Below, piece after piece: positions 8,752 to 18,049 of a stretch of 64,000 nucleotides of DNA (the stretch's first letter is position 1; the number at the start of each line of letters is the position of its first letter). The DNA comes from Candidatus Gastranaerophilales bacterium (GTDB lineage Bacteria; Cyanobacteriota; Vampirovibrionia; Gastranaerophilales; Gastranaerophilaceae), in assembly GCA_944323625.1 (NCBI GenBank), contig CALUTD010000002.1:1-64000 (forward strand). Direction: 5' to 3'. Position numbers and translations under genes: made by a program. The notes beneath the pieces were generated by a model. That model was not told where the DNA came from, searched no databases, and was given only the letters and a program-made list of their open reading frames with translations.

Positions 8752-8781
8752 TTGATTCATTTTCATAAAGTATGATAAAAT
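8752..8781 (+). promoter_or_regulatory. Promoter TTGATT-18-TAAAAT
   Basis: TTGATT (8752-8757) and TAAAAT (8776-8781) are 18 bases apart. The -10 ends 8 bases before the ATG at 8790, with no ribosome site between. The mRNA would be leaderless or nearly so. Confidence 0.5.
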
Positions 8782-8789
8782 TGACTTAT

Positions 8790-9368
8790 ATGGAAAATTA
8801 TGAAAAGTTTTTAAAATCAATAGACGGAGATTTGGCAAAAATATTCGAAAATCAAAAAGAATATATTTGTTGTAAAGAAGGCTGTTCTCTATGCTGTGAA
8901 CGCGGCGATTATCCTATATCAGCACTTGAATATAATTATATGATGATTGGTTATGATAAATTGGATTCTGAAATTAAATCTAAAATTAAAGAAAACACAA
9001 ATACGTTAATAAAAGAAAATAAAGAATCTATGTATGTTTGTCCTTTTCTTATTGAAAAAAGATGCTCAATATATGAAAACAGGCCCATTGTATGCAGAGC
9101 TTTCGGAGTTTTGACCGAGGATGCAAAAGGCAACCCGACTTTTCCTTTTTGTGCCACGCTCGGATTAAATTATTCACAAATATATGATAAAGAAAAAAAT
9201 CATTTATCCAGTGAACTGGTAGAAAAAAACAATATGAAAGTATTTCCTCGAATTTTCAGATTAAGTAATAAGGTTGTTATGAATCTCCCTTTAGCAAAAC
9301 AATTAAATATTGATTTCGGAGAATTTGATACAATGATTAATTTTCTAAAAAATAAAGGATTAAATTAG
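8790..9368 (+). CDS. YkgJ-family Cys-cluster protein
   Basis: This 192-residue protein has the YkgJ (zinc/iron-chelating) Cys pattern. C-C-x3-G-C-x2-C-C lies near residue 30, and C-P-F-L-x4-C-x-I-Y-x2-R-P-x2-C-R-x-F lies further on. Family members are thought to bind a metal or Fe-S cluster; the reaction is unknown. I chose the ATG at 8790 because the in-frame ATG at 8772 overlaps the predicted -10. Confidence 0.8.
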   Translation: MENYEKFLKSIDGDLAKIFENQKEYICCKEGCSLCCERGDYPISALEYNYMMIGYDKLDSEIKSKIKENTNTLIKENKESMYVCPFLIEKRCSIYENRPIVCRAFGVLTEDAKGNPTFPFCATLGLNYSQIYDKEKNHLSSELVEKNNMKVFPRIFRLSNKVVMNLPLAKQLNIDFGEFDTMINFLKNKGLN

Positions 9369-9394
9369 TTAGTAATAAAAAAAATAAATAACGG

Positions 9395-9491
9395 AGCTTA
9401 TGCCCGGACATACTCATTTAGAGTACCTTTTCAACCTGAACCGGCAGAGGGCTTAAATTAAAACTACCGGTAAAACCGGTAGTTTTAATTT
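9395..9491 (+). ncRNA. Possible structured RNA ending at a terminator
   Basis: The gap between the YkgJ gene and glnA contains a GC-rich island unlike its surroundings. GCCCGG near 9410 can pair with CCGGC/GGGC near 9440-9452, and TACTC can pair with GAGTA inside it. It runs into a strong terminator. I could not match it to a known riboswitch or RNA family and see no clear promoter, so it could also be an untranslated tail. Confidence 0.3.
9455..9491. terminator. Strong bidirectional terminator
   Basis: The 17-base arms 9455-9471 and 9475-9491 are perfectly complementary around an AAA loop. Each ends in A/T-rich sequence, so it can serve both the plus-strand unit and glnA on the minus strand. 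Confidence 0.85.
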
Positions 9492-9513
9492 GTATATTAA
9501 AAACAAAAAGGAA

Positions 9514-10863
9514 TTAGTATCTTTCGAGATATAAATCCAGCTCATAAGGCGAAACAGCAGTTCTGTATCCGTCCCATTCTATAAGTTTAGATGACATAAA
9601 TTCTTTAAAAATATGTTCACCCAATGCCGATTTTACAATTGCACTTTTCTTCATTAATAACAAAGCTTCATACAAACTGCCCGGCAGTGTTTCAATTTTA
9701 GCGCGTTTACGTTCTTTATCATCCATTTTAAAGATATTTTTATCAATATCTAACGGCGGTTTTGTTTTCTTTTGTACTCCGTCTAAAATTGACTCAAGAA
9801 TAACAGCCATTGCCAAATAAGGGTTACAAGAAGGATCGGGAGAACGAAGTTCAACCCTTGTTGCATTTCCTCTTTTAGCCGGTACTCTTATTAAAGCCGA
9901 ACGGTTTGCTAAAGACCATGCCAAATAAACAGGCGCTTCATAGCCGGGAACTAATCTTTTATAGCTGTTTACAGTCGGATTTGTTATTGCGGTAAAACTT
10001 CTTACATGGTCTAATAATCCGCCTATTGCATATAAAGCTGTTTCTGATAATTGATGAGGTCTTTTTGCATCAAAAAATGTATTCTTTCCATTTTTAAACA
10101 ATGATAAGTTACAGTGCATGCCTGAACCATTGATACCGTAAATTGGTTTTGGCATAAATGTTGCGTGTATTCCGTTAAGATTTGCAATAGCTTTAACTGC
10201 ATAACGAAAAGTAATAATATTATCTGCGCTGGTTAGTGCATCTTCATACTTAAAATCTATTTCATGCTGCCCCTGAGCTACTTCATGATGGCTTGCTTCA
10301 ACTTCAAAACCCATTGAACTGATTGTTCTTACAATTTGTTTTCTGATATTTTCACCCATATCGTCAGGCGCTGTATCATAGTATCCTGCTCTGTCATGAG
10401 TTTTTGTTGTCGGATGACCTTCTTCATCTTTTTTAAAAAGAAAGAATTCGCATTCAGGACCGACATTCATTTCAAAGCCCAAATCTTTAGCTTTTTTTAT
10501 AACTCTTTTTAAGTTTGCTCTCGGACATCCTTCAAAAGGTGTGCCATCCGGATTATGAATATCACATATAATTCTTGCTACATTTGTACCTGATACTTTA
10601 TCTTCTCTGAAAGGTAACAAAGTAAAAGTTGATAAATCAGGATAAAAATACATATCTGAGGTTTCAATATTTCTGAAACCTTTGATTGATGAGCCGTCAA
10701 GCATACATTCATTGTTAAGTATTTTATCCAGCTGTGAATTTGGTAAAGACATGTTCTTTACCTGACCGTTTATATCACAAAATTGTAATTTAATAAATTC
10801 CACTTTCTTTTCTTTTACAATCTTTTTGATATCTTCCGGAGTGTAATTTTGTTTTTCTGCCAT
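9514..10863 (-). CDS. glnA: Glutamine synthetase type I
   Basis: The enzyme makes glutamine from glutamate, ammonia and ATP in the cytosol. At 449 residues it has the GS-I size. Clear signatures are the N-terminal DGSSIKGF, NVGPECEFFLF, SHHEVAQGQHEID, the ATP-site segment NPTVNSYKRLVPGYEAP and the R-x-P-x-x-R-G-N-A-T-R-V-E-L-R active-site block. The region that carries the adenylylated Tyr in GSI-beta is replaced near the C-terminus (SPYELDLYLERY), so it looks like the shorter GSI-alpha type, which is not adenylylated. It is transcribed alone from its own promoter and is followed by a strong terminator. Confidence 0.95.
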   Translation of the reverse strand: MAEKQNYTPEDIKKIVKEKKVEFIKLQFCDINGQVKNMSLPNSQLDKILNNECMLDGSSIKGFRNIETSDMYFYPDLSTFTLLPFREDKVSGTNVARIICDIHNPDGTPFEGCPRANLKRVIKKAKDLGFEMNVGPECEFFLFKKDEEGHPTTKTHDRAGYYDTAPDDMGENIRKQIVRTISSMGFEVEASHHEVAQGQHEIDFKYEDALTSADNIITFRYAVKAIANLNGIHATFMPKPIYGINGSGMHCNLSLFKNGKNTFFDAKRPHQLSETALYAIGGLLDHVRSFTAITNPTVNSYKRLVPGYEAPVYLAWSLANRSALIRVPAKRGNATRVELRSPDPSCNPYLAMAVILESILDGVQKKTKPPLDIDKNIFKMDDKERKRAKIETLPGSLYEALLLMKKSAIVKSALGEHIFKEFMSSKLIEWDGYRTAVSPYELDLYLERY

Positions 10864-10895
10864 GTAAAAACCTTTCTTTTTTCTGCATAAATTTT

Positions 10896-10923
10896 ATTAT
10901 AATACATATCGAAAAAATAACAA
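10896..10923 (-). promoter_or_regulatory. glnA promoter TTGTTA-16-TATAAT
   Basis: On the minus strand TTGTTA (10918-10923) and TATAAT (10896-10901) are 16 bases apart. The -10 lies 32 bases upstream of the glnA ATG, giving a leader of about 25 bases. Confidence 0.6.
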
Positions 10924-10950
10924 GTAAAAAAATCGATTTTAACAAGAATT

Positions 10951-10988
10951 GCATTAAAAATTTAACAAAATTGTTAATTTTTTAATGC
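10951..10988. repeat. Large A+T inverted repeat upstream of glnA
   Basis: The arms 10951-10967 and 10972-10988 are 17 bases with one mismatch (GCATTAAAAA...TTTTTAATGC). The GCATTAAAA element occurs once more 20 bases away. It could be a terminator of the upstream operon or a nitrogen-control site. It does not match the GlnR/TnrA or NtcA consensus. Confidence 0.45.
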
Positions 10989-11059
10989 ACATCTTCTTAT
11001 TTTTAATGCTTTTTGTCTTAAAAGGGGGCTTTTAACAAAAAATGCAAATTTTACTTTTT

Positions 11060-11692
11060 TTAAACCTCAAGAGATTTTTCATTTAACGGCTGGGTTATCA
11101 TTATTCCTTCTCCTCCAATAAAATTAACCTGTTTACCGTCCAAATACAAGTAGATTTTTTTATTTTCGGTATTAGCAAGTGAAGTTTTTATTAATTGCAT
11201 CATCCTGGAATAAATGCTATCTGTTCCACCGCCGTATTGAAAATCCGAACTAAAATCTATTATTATTTTATTACCTGTCTGTTTTATTCCCAATAGTTTT
11301 GTACTTGCAGGTATTTCACTGTATGCACCGAGTGATTTTTCAACTAAATTAGGTCCTTTTAAAAGTTCTTTTATTACAAACTCAAACTTATTTTCACCTT
11401 TTGGAACTTCTCTTTGTACTTTTTTATAAATACCGTTATCATTTGAATCTAAAGCCAAAAAGTATATTGAAACATATTCTTTTTCTTTACTTTCAACCGG
11501 CTTTTTACCCGATATCACTTCTACGGGTTGTTTTACTACTTCTTTTTCGCTATCTTTTACTGTAACTTCTGTATGCTTTATATTTTTTAAACCTGAAAAA
11601 ATATTATTTATATTATTTCCGTATTTTTCTTTTATAAAGAAAAAAGAAAGTACCAAAAGTATAATTATAACTATTTTAGAAAAATTACTCAT
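11060..11692 (-). CDS. Membrane-anchored GerMN-domain protein
   Basis: This 210-residue protein has one N-terminal membrane segment (about residues 7-22), a charged linker and a C-terminal GerMN domain from about residue 75. The typical GerMN features are a beta-strand with YFLALD, then an E-x-x-K-E-L-L-K-G-P block, IPASTKLL, and IDFSSDFQ with a G-G-G turn. GerMN proteins are extracytoplasmic and often linked to peptidoglycan or germination. The ATG overlaps the end of the upstream DUF2993 gene by 4 bases. Confidence 0.75.
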   Translation of the reverse strand: MSNFSKIVIIILLVLSFFFIKEKYGNNINNIFSGLKNIKHTEVTVKDSEKEVVKQPVEVISGKKPVESKEKEYVSIYFLALDSNDNGIYKKVQREVPKGENKFEFVIKELLKGPNLVEKSLGAYSEIPASTKLLGIKQTGNKIIIDFSSDFQYGGGTDSIYSRMMQLIKTSLANTENKKIYLYLDGKQVNFIGGEGIMITQPLNEKSLEV

Positions 11693-12531
11693 TTACTGTT
11701 TAAATTCCTGTTAATAATAAATATTCCGTTTGCCTTTATTTTGTTATCAATTATTTTAGCATTTGTCAAATCCATTTTAAAATATTTACTGCTGAAAGTA
11801 TTAAATTCATAAGCCAGCGGATTTAAACAATTTATTAAGGATGAGAGCATGCTTATATTTATTATATTACTTCTTGAAATAAATTTGATATTTTTTAACA
11901 CAAGTTTATTATTTTCAACTTCTAAATCTGCTTTTAGTCTTATATGAAACGGATTTTTAGACAAAAAAGTTTTAACCGGAAGTGAAAAATATATGTAATT
12001 ATCTTTTATCTCTACTAAAGGTGTACTTATTTCAAATCCTTGTATTTGATTCACTTTATTTAATTCTTTTTGGAATTCATCCGACATAAGAGTATGTTGT
12101 ATATCTTCGTTAGTTATAACTGCTGAAAACTTAAAAGGAATATCGTGGCTGTAGTATATTCTTTTATTTTGATATATCACACTGTTGAAGGGGCATAGAG
12201 TTTGAGCACTAAAATCGGACAATGAAAGTGCTCTATATTTTATTTGCTCATTTTCTATTGTTAAACTTTTAAATTCTCCTTGTTTTAGCCTTTTTATATT
12301 AAAAATTTCTAAATCCGCTTTAAACCCGCTGCTTAATGCCCTGTTTAATTCCGATTGAATTATTATTTCCGCAATTTTTTTGGAAGTAAAACTTAAACCG
12401 GTTACTTTTTTTATAATACTCTCACCCTCTATAGAACTTAGTGATTCTCTGGGACATTGAATATTGTAATCTTGAGCGAAACAAGAACTTACAGACATAA
12501 ATAATAAAAATAGAATCACAAACATTTTCAT
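11689..12531 (-). CDS. Exported LmeA/DUF2993-type protein
   Basis: The 280-residue protein has a clear signal peptide (MKMFVILFLLFMS...CFA-Q) and then the pattern of the LmeA/DUF2993 family: IIQSELNRAL, a G-x-F-K-S-L-T-I-E segment and repeated amphipathic beta strands. The family is common in Cyanobacteria and Actinobacteria; the mycobacterial member binds phospholipid. It overlaps truB and the GerMN gene by 4 bases each, so the three are translationally coupled. Confidence 0.7.
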   Translation of the reverse strand: MKMFVILFLLFMSVSSCFAQDYNIQCPRESLSSIEGESIIKKVTGLSFTSKKIAEIIIQSELNRALSSGFKADLEIFNIKRLKQGEFKSLTIENEQIKYRALSLSDFSAQTLCPFNSVIYQNKRIYYSHDIPFKFSAVITNEDIQHTLMSDEFQKELNKVNQIQGFEISTPLVEIKDNYIYFSLPVKTFLSKNPFHIRLKADLEVENNKLVLKNIKFISRSNIINISMLSSLINCLNPLAYEFNTFSSKYFKMDLTNAKIIDNKIKANGIFIINRNLNSK

Positions 12532-13385
12532 AATAATACTTTCCTCGGTTGAATGAACTCCTTATCCGCATAAGCTATTGATATAATATTATTTTTTTTG
12601 GTTAATAACAACTCACCGTTAAATTTGCTGCGGTTTTCAAATTTATTACCGTTTAAAAGTTTTTTATATTCACCGTCATTTACTTCCAAACTATTCATTT
12701 GCAAAACTTCAATAGGATTTATGAGTTTTACTTTAACATCATCAAGGTGAGTATTTTCAATTAATATAAAAGAATTTTCTAAATCCATGCCTGATGAATT
12801 TGTTCTTATAAGTTCAAACATAACGGCGCCCGAACCTAAAACAGTGCCTAAATCGTTTACAATTGTTCTTATGTATGTCCCTTTTGAACAGGCTATATCA
12901 AGTTTTAAAATTTGTTTATCATAATCAAATGAAATTATATCATTCTTATAAACAGTGATATCTCTTTTTTGAATATCATTAGGAATGTTACCTTTTCTTG
13001 CAAGCTCATAAAGCCGTTTGCCGTTATAATGTACGGCAGAAAAAGCGGGCGGAATTTGGCTTATATTGCCCCTAAAATTATTTAACGCCTTTTCTATTTC
13101 TTCAATGGTAATTTTTTTGGAGTTTGTTTTCTCAACTTTTCCTTCCGTATCAAAAGTATCGGATATAAAACCCAAATACATTGATGCATGGTATTCTTTA
13201 TCTTGAGGCATGTAATCTATAAGTTTTGAAGCTTTACCGATTGCGATAGGCAGAACACCTTGCGCAATAGGGTCTAAAGTACCGGCATGACCTATTTGTT
13301 TTATCCCTGTAATTTTTCTTAATATTGATATTACTTTGTGAGAAGTTATTCCCTTTGGTTTATTGATATTCAAAAAGCCAAACAT
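12528..13385 (-). CDS. truB: tRNA pseudouridine(55) synthase
   Basis: TruB makes pseudouridine 55 in the T-loop of tRNAs. The catalytic motif GHAGTLDPIAQGVLPIAIG, with its Asp, lies near residue 37. Further TruB features are the N-terminal NINKPKGITSH and the KGTYIRTIVNDLG segment. It is about 285 residues long. I start it at the ATG at 13385; the TTG one codon earlier is also possible. It follows rbfA directly. Confidence 0.93.
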   Translation of the reverse strand: MFGFLNINKPKGITSHKVISILRKITGIKQIGHAGTLDPIAQGVLPIAIGKASKLIDYMPQDKEYHASMYLGFISDTFDTEGKVEKTNSKKITIEEIEKALNNFRGNISQIPPAFSAVHYNGKRLYELARKGNIPNDIQKRDITVYKNDIISFDYDKQILKLDIACSKGTYIRTIVNDLGTVLGSGAVMFELIRTNSSGMDLENSFILIENTHLDDVKVKLINPIEVLQMNSLEVNDGEYKKLLNGNKFENRSKFNGELLLTKKNNIISIAYADKEFIQPRKVLL

Positions 13386-13390
13386 CAAGT

Positions 13391-13741
13391 TTAAATCTCG
13401 CCTCGTGAAATTTTATTTATAATTTCCGTAACATTTGAACCGCGTTCAAGAGAATCATCCGGTATAAATCTTAACTCCGGAGTCAATCTTAATCTGATTT
13501 TTTTACCGACTTCATATCTGATTTTCGGAGTATTATCCGTAATTGCCTGAATTGTTGTTTTCTTTTCTTCTTCTGAAGCAAAAACAGAATAATAAACCTT
13601 TGCATAAGAATTATCATGAGATATTTCTATATCGGTAATTGAAACAATGCCCTGAATTCGTGAATCTTTCAACTGCTTTTGTATAATATCGGCAATTTCT
13701 TTCATTAAAGTTTTTCTGACTCTTTCGTTTCTTAAAGACAT
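13391..13741 (-). CDS. rbfA: 30S ribosome-binding factor A
   Basis: RbfA assists 30S subunit maturation and cold adaptation. The 116-residue protein starts MSLRNERVRKTLMKEIADI and has the family's KH-like core, with VSITDIEISHDNSYAKVYYSV and RLTPELRFIPDDSLERG. It lies between infB and truB, the classical order. Confidence 0.93.
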   Translation of the reverse strand: MSLRNERVRKTLMKEIADIIQKQLKDSRIQGIVSITDIEISHDNSYAKVYYSVFASEEEKKTTIQAITDNTPKIRYEVGKKIRLRLTPELRFIPDDSLERGSNVTEIINKISRGEI

Positions 13742-13750
13742 AAATATCTC

Positions 13751-16381
13751 CTAAACTAATACCTGGCGTTCTATTTCTTCCGTAGTAAATACTTTTATAA
13801 TGTCACCTTCTTCTAAGTCATTAAACTTATCGAAAGATACACCGCATTCAAAGCCCTGTGCCACTTCTTTAACATCATCTTTGAATCTTTTCAATTGTGC
13901 AATTTGACCTTTAAAAATTTCTGCTCCGTTTCTTGTAACAACAGCCGTTTTGTTCCTTGCAATTTTACCTTCAGTTACGTAACAGCCCGCAATTTTAGTA
14001 GTTTTACCTATTGTAAACACCTGCCTTACTTCAGCTTGACCCAATGCAACTTCTTTTATTTCAGGCTTTAATAAGTTTAGCATTGTTTGTTCAAGGTCTT
14101 CAAGCACCTGATAAATAATATTGTATTTCTTAATTGTCACACCTTCTCTTTCGGCTGCAAGCTGTGCATTAATATCTTCTTTGACTGTAAAACCAAGTAT
14201 TATTGCATTACTTGCACTGGCAAGCATTACATCAGCCTCAGAAATATCACCTACACCTACGTGTATTATTTTAGTGATAATTTCTTTTGATTCAAGCTGG
14301 GATACACCTTGAGAAACAGCCTCAGCAGCACCGTGAGTATTTGCTTTTATTATTAAATTTAAATGTTTTATATTATCATCGCTATTGCCCACTTGTTCAT
14401 TTCTTATGTGAGCAGGTTTCATGCTTTCAAGTTTTGTATTTCTTTCTTTTTCTTTTCTTTCTTGACAAATAGCTCTCATAACCTTTTCATTTTCGACAGC
14501 TTCAAATGTATCACCGGCCTGCGGAACTTCAGTTAAACCTAAAATTTCAACAGGAGTTGAAGGTCCGGCTTCTTTTATTCTTTCACCTGAATCCGATAAT
14601 AACGCTCTTACTTTCCCGCATACACTTCCGGCTACAAAACAATCACCGGTATGAAGTGTTCCGTTTTGTACAAGCATTGTTGCAACAGGACCTTTACCCT
14701 TGTCAAGTTTTGCTTCAATAATAACACCTGAAGCCATTGCAGATTTATTTGCTCTCAAATTTTGAATTTCGGCAACCAACAGAATATATTCCAATAATTC
14801 ATCAATACCTTTACCTTGCAGTGCACTTACTTTAACACAAATTGTGTCACCGCCCCATTCTTCGGGAACTAAACCATATTCCGTAAGCTGCTGCATTATT
14901 TTATCCGGGTCTGCTCCGGCTTTATCTATTTTGTTTACTGCAACTATTATAGGTACTTCCGCTGCTTTGGCATGGTTAATTGCTTCTATTGTCTGAGGCA
15001 TTATACCATCATCAGCCGCAACAACAAGTATTGCTATATCCGTAGCTTTTGCACCTCTTGCTCTCATTTCGGTAAAAGCTTCGTGCCCCGGAGTATCTAT
15101 AAATACTATTTTCTTTTCTTCTTTATCCTCTAAGTATACCGTATAAGCACCAATTGACTGCGTTATACCGCCAACTTCAGTTGCAACAATCTTATGTTTT
15201 GAAGCTCTGATTGAATCTAAGAGTGTAGTTTTACCATGGTCTACATGCCCCATTATACTTACAACCGGCGCTCTATGTTCAAGCAATGATTCATCTGTTT
15301 CTTTTATTGCTTTTTCTTTTGCTTCTTTTTCCAATTCTTGTTCAATATATGAATCTAAATCCTCATCAAGAGTTTCTAAACCAAAGCTTTCACATATTTT
15401 CTTCTGTGTTTCAACCGAAATAACTTCATTTACCGTTGATAATATTCCCTGCATCATTAAGTATTTGACAATTTCTGCCGGAGTTTTTTTGATTTTTTCC
15501 GCCAACTCACCGACTGTAATAGGTTCATTTATAACTACTTGCGTTATTACAGCTTCTTCATTTGTATCTTTTGTTTTTTTCTTATGTTTTTGTGAAATTG
15601 TTTTTTCAAGACTAATTAATTCTTGCTCTTCGTCTTTATTTTTATACTGTTTTTTCTTATCTTTAGGCCCTTTTTTCTTAAAAGCCGGATTTGTTGATGA
15701 TTTTGTCTCATAAATTTCCTGAGAAATTACATGATGTCTTATAGGTTTTTTATTTAATTGAGTTGTTTTTTCTTTAGAAGATTCCTGTTTTCTTTCTTCA
15801 TTTTTATTTTTGTCAAAAGCTTGTTTCTTATCTTGCTTTTCCTTTGATTCATTCTTTAATTGATTTTCGTTTTGAGGTTTTTGTCTGTAATTTGGATTTG
15901 GTTTTGAGTCTTTTTTAACAACACTGCGCCCTGCTTCTTTTTGTTTATTTTGAAGCATTTCTTGGCGTCTTTTTTGACTATTACGATTATTGTATTCCAA
16001 TAACGAACGAATCTGAGGAATTTGAGGCTGTTTAGTTTCTTCATTAGGCTGATTATCGGATTTAAATTCATTTGTTTGTTCCGGTTGTTTATTTTCTGCT
16101 TTATCAGATACATCATCTTCAGATTTTTCTTGTTCCAAAGCTTGTGTGTCAGTTGTTGTTTTTGCCTTTTTAATTATAAAAGCTTTTGGTTTCTTTTGAG
16201 GCTGGTCTTCCTTTTTTTTCTCAAAAGACTGCTTTATTTTCTCTACTTGAGATGGCATAAGTGTACTTGAATGTGATTTAACTTTTATATCTAATTTTTG
16301 CTCCAAATATTCAATAAAATCCTTATTTGACATTGAATATTCTTTAGCAAGTTCATAAACTCTTTTATTTTCAACCGTCAT
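13751..16381 (-). CDS. infB: Translation initiation factor IF-2
   Basis: IF-2 is the GTPase that brings initiator tRNA to the ribosome. An IF2_N module (residues 1-50) is followed by a long Lys/Glu/Gln-rich linker (to about 300), a second IF2_N module, and the G domain near residue 378 (GHVDHGKTT, DTPGHEAF, NKIDKAGADPDK). Domains II-IV then run to residue 876. Unlike many bacteria, there is no nusA or rimP directly upstream: infB is preceded by 250 non-coding bases with a TATAAT on its strand, so it probably heads the infB-rbfA-truB-DUF2993-GerMN operon. Confidence 0.95.
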   Translation of the reverse strand: MTVENKRVYELAKEYSMSNKDFIEYLEQKLDIKVKSHSSTLMPSQVEKIKQSFEKKKEDQPQKKPKAFIIKKAKTTTDTQALEQEKSEDDVSDKAENKQPEQTNEFKSDNQPNEETKQPQIPQIRSLLEYNNRNSQKRRQEMLQNKQKEAGRSVVKKDSKPNPNYRQKPQNENQLKNESKEKQDKKQAFDKNKNEERKQESSKEKTTQLNKKPIRHHVISQEIYETKSSTNPAFKKKGPKDKKKQYKNKDEEQELISLEKTISQKHKKKTKDTNEEAVITQVVINEPITVGELAEKIKKTPAEIVKYLMMQGILSTVNEVISVETQKKICESFGLETLDEDLDSYIEQELEKEAKEKAIKETDESLLEHRAPVVSIMGHVDHGKTTLLDSIRASKHKIVATEVGGITQSIGAYTVYLEDKEEKKIVFIDTPGHEAFTEMRARGAKATDIAILVVAADDGIMPQTIEAINHAKAAEVPIIVAVNKIDKAGADPDKIMQQLTEYGLVPEEWGGDTICVKVSALQGKGIDELLEYILLVAEIQNLRANKSAMASGVIIEAKLDKGKGPVATMLVQNGTLHTGDCFVAGSVCGKVRALLSDSGERIKEAGPSTPVEILGLTEVPQAGDTFEAVENEKVMRAICQERKEKERNTKLESMKPAHIRNEQVGNSDDNIKHLNLIIKANTHGAAEAVSQGVSQLESKEIITKIIHVGVGDISEADVMLASASNAIILGFTVKEDINAQLAAEREGVTIKKYNIIYQVLEDLEQTMLNLLKPEIKEVALGQAEVRQVFTIGKTTKIAGCYVTEGKIARNKTAVVTRNGAEIFKGQIAQLKRFKDDVKEVAQGFECGVSFDKFNDLEEGDIIKVFTTEEIERQVLV

Positions 16382-16631
16382 CTACATTTTCCTATTTTAT
16401 TAATCAACCATATTATAGTTGTAACACAATTTACTTTTTAAGTACAGTACATAGTATTTTTTATTAAAAATAAAAAATTTCCTCCATAAGTATGAAATTT
16501 TGTAAAAAACGCTAAAGTTTAAGTTATAATATGCCGATAGGAGTATTATATAATTTTGCATAAAATTATAATCTAAAATATAATGTTAGTATAGGTAAAA
16601 TCACGAGAGTCTTAAACACAGGTAGGATATA

Positions 16632-18002
16632 ATGACTGAGGAAAAAAACGAGAATAAGAATGTATCTGTCTTTTCAAGAAGTAAAATTTCACTGGAGTCA
16701 GATCCTTTAGAAGAGATTTTTGCGTTAAATTTGGGCGATTTTGTTTCCGAACATTTAATTTCTGATGAATTAATTCAGAAAATTAGCAGAAAAAATGTCG
16801 ATAAATCTGAATGTCTTAAAAAACAACTTAAAGAATTAATATCTATATATTCTATAGATAATACTCTTAAAATTCTAGGTTTTAGCGGAAAAGAAGAATA
16901 TATAATATATAATGCAATTGCAAAAACAATAAAACAAATGTTGGAAATTGATGCTTGTCATATATTTTTGTCAAAAGAAAATGCTATGGGACAAAATCCT
17001 AAAAATTATGATTTGCTTCTTGTGGGTTCTTCTGTCCATTTTGATGATAATATAAGTGAATCTGATATAGGATACTCGCTAAAAGAAAATAACTATGTTG
17101 TATATACTTATAATCTAGAACAAGAAACAGAAATAAAAGATTTTACTAAAATTAAAGATTTTTGTCCAAATTACAAACTTAATGAAGAAAACGTAAAATA
17201 TTATTTTGCGGTTCCAATGTATAATAATATGGAAAAAGTCGGAGTTATTGTAGTTGAAAATTATTATCTTAAAACACTTTCTCCTGAATTTAAAGAACTT
17301 TTAAGTGTTACGGCAAGACTGTTTGCGACTTCTATGTCCTTAAAGAAATTGACAGAAGAAACAGACAAACTTATTAATGGTGATAACGTAACTATAACAC
17401 AGCTTCAAAATAATCGTGCAGAACTAACAGCATTAATAGGTGATTTAAGCAGTGAACAGCAATGGTTTGTAGAAAATCTTGCTAAAGCTGTTGATGCGAA
17501 AAGCAGTTTTAAAAATAACTATTCTCATGAAGTTGCCGATTTGGCAAAAGATATGTCAACGGCTTTAGGCTTGAATGAAAAGACAAAAGATTTAATATAT
17601 TATGCCGCCCTTCTAAGAAACATAGGAAAAATAACACTACCTGAAGAATTGTTTAATAAAAAAGAAAAATTATCGCAAGAAGATTGGGAAAAACTGCAAA
17701 ATCATCCTAATGTAGGTGTAAGTATATTAATGAGTATTAATTTTCTGTCTGAAGTTGTTCCCTATATTAATTACCATAAAGAACGCTGGGATGGAAACGG
17801 TGAACCCGAAGGTTTAAAAGGCTATAGTATTCCTTTAGGTTCAAGAATTATAGCTCTTGCAGATGCCTATAGTGCTTTAACATCAAAGAGAAGTTATAGA
17901 GATGCACTTGAAAAAGAAAAAGCTCTTGAAATTATTAAATCAGAATCCGGTTCTAAATGGGACCCGGAACTTGTTGAACTGCTTACTAATTTATTAATGT
18001 AA
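16632..18002 (+). CDS. GAF-like + degenerate HD-GYP protein
   Basis: The 456-residue protein has a GAF-like sensory region (about residues 95-240) and a C-terminal HD-GYP domain (about 275-456). Active HD-GYP enzymes cleave cyclic di-GMP. Here the metal-binding HD pair is replaced (LLRNIGKI where LLHDIGKI is usual), the HHE triad reads HKE (YHKERWDG), and the GYP signature reads GEP. The other landmarks (SHEVA, NHPNVG, ALADAYSALTSKRSYRDAL) remain. It is therefore probably not a phosphodiesterase, and may be a receptor or scaffold. The start follows a ribosome site (aggtaggat). Confidence 0.8.
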   Translation: MTEEKNENKNVSVFSRSKISLESDPLEEIFALNLGDFVSEHLISDELIQKISRKNVDKSECLKKQLKELISIYSIDNTLKILGFSGKEEYIIYNAIAKTIKQMLEIDACHIFLSKENAMGQNPKNYDLLLVGSSVHFDDNISESDIGYSLKENNYVVYTYNLEQETEIKDFTKIKDFCPNYKLNEENVKYYFAVPMYNNMEKVGVIVVENYYLKTLSPEFKELLSVTARLFATSMSLKKLTEETDKLINGDNVTITQLQNNRAELTALIGDLSSEQQWFVENLAKAVDAKSSFKNNYSHEVADLAKDMSTALGLNEKTKDLIYYAALLRNIGKITLPEELFNKKEKLSQEDWEKLQNHPNVGVSILMSINFLSEVVPYINYHKERWDGNGEPEGLKGYSIPLGSRIIALADAYSALTSKRSYRDALEKEKALEIIKSESGSKWDPELVELLTNLLM

Positions 18003-18049
18003 GTAAATTTGTTGGAATTTCACTTCTCTTCCTCTAATCCGGCATCTTT

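Noticed and set aside
9395-9454. Glutamine (glnA) riboswitch
   Set aside because: The region is downstream of glnA, and the GACGGAAGUAGG-type core is absent.
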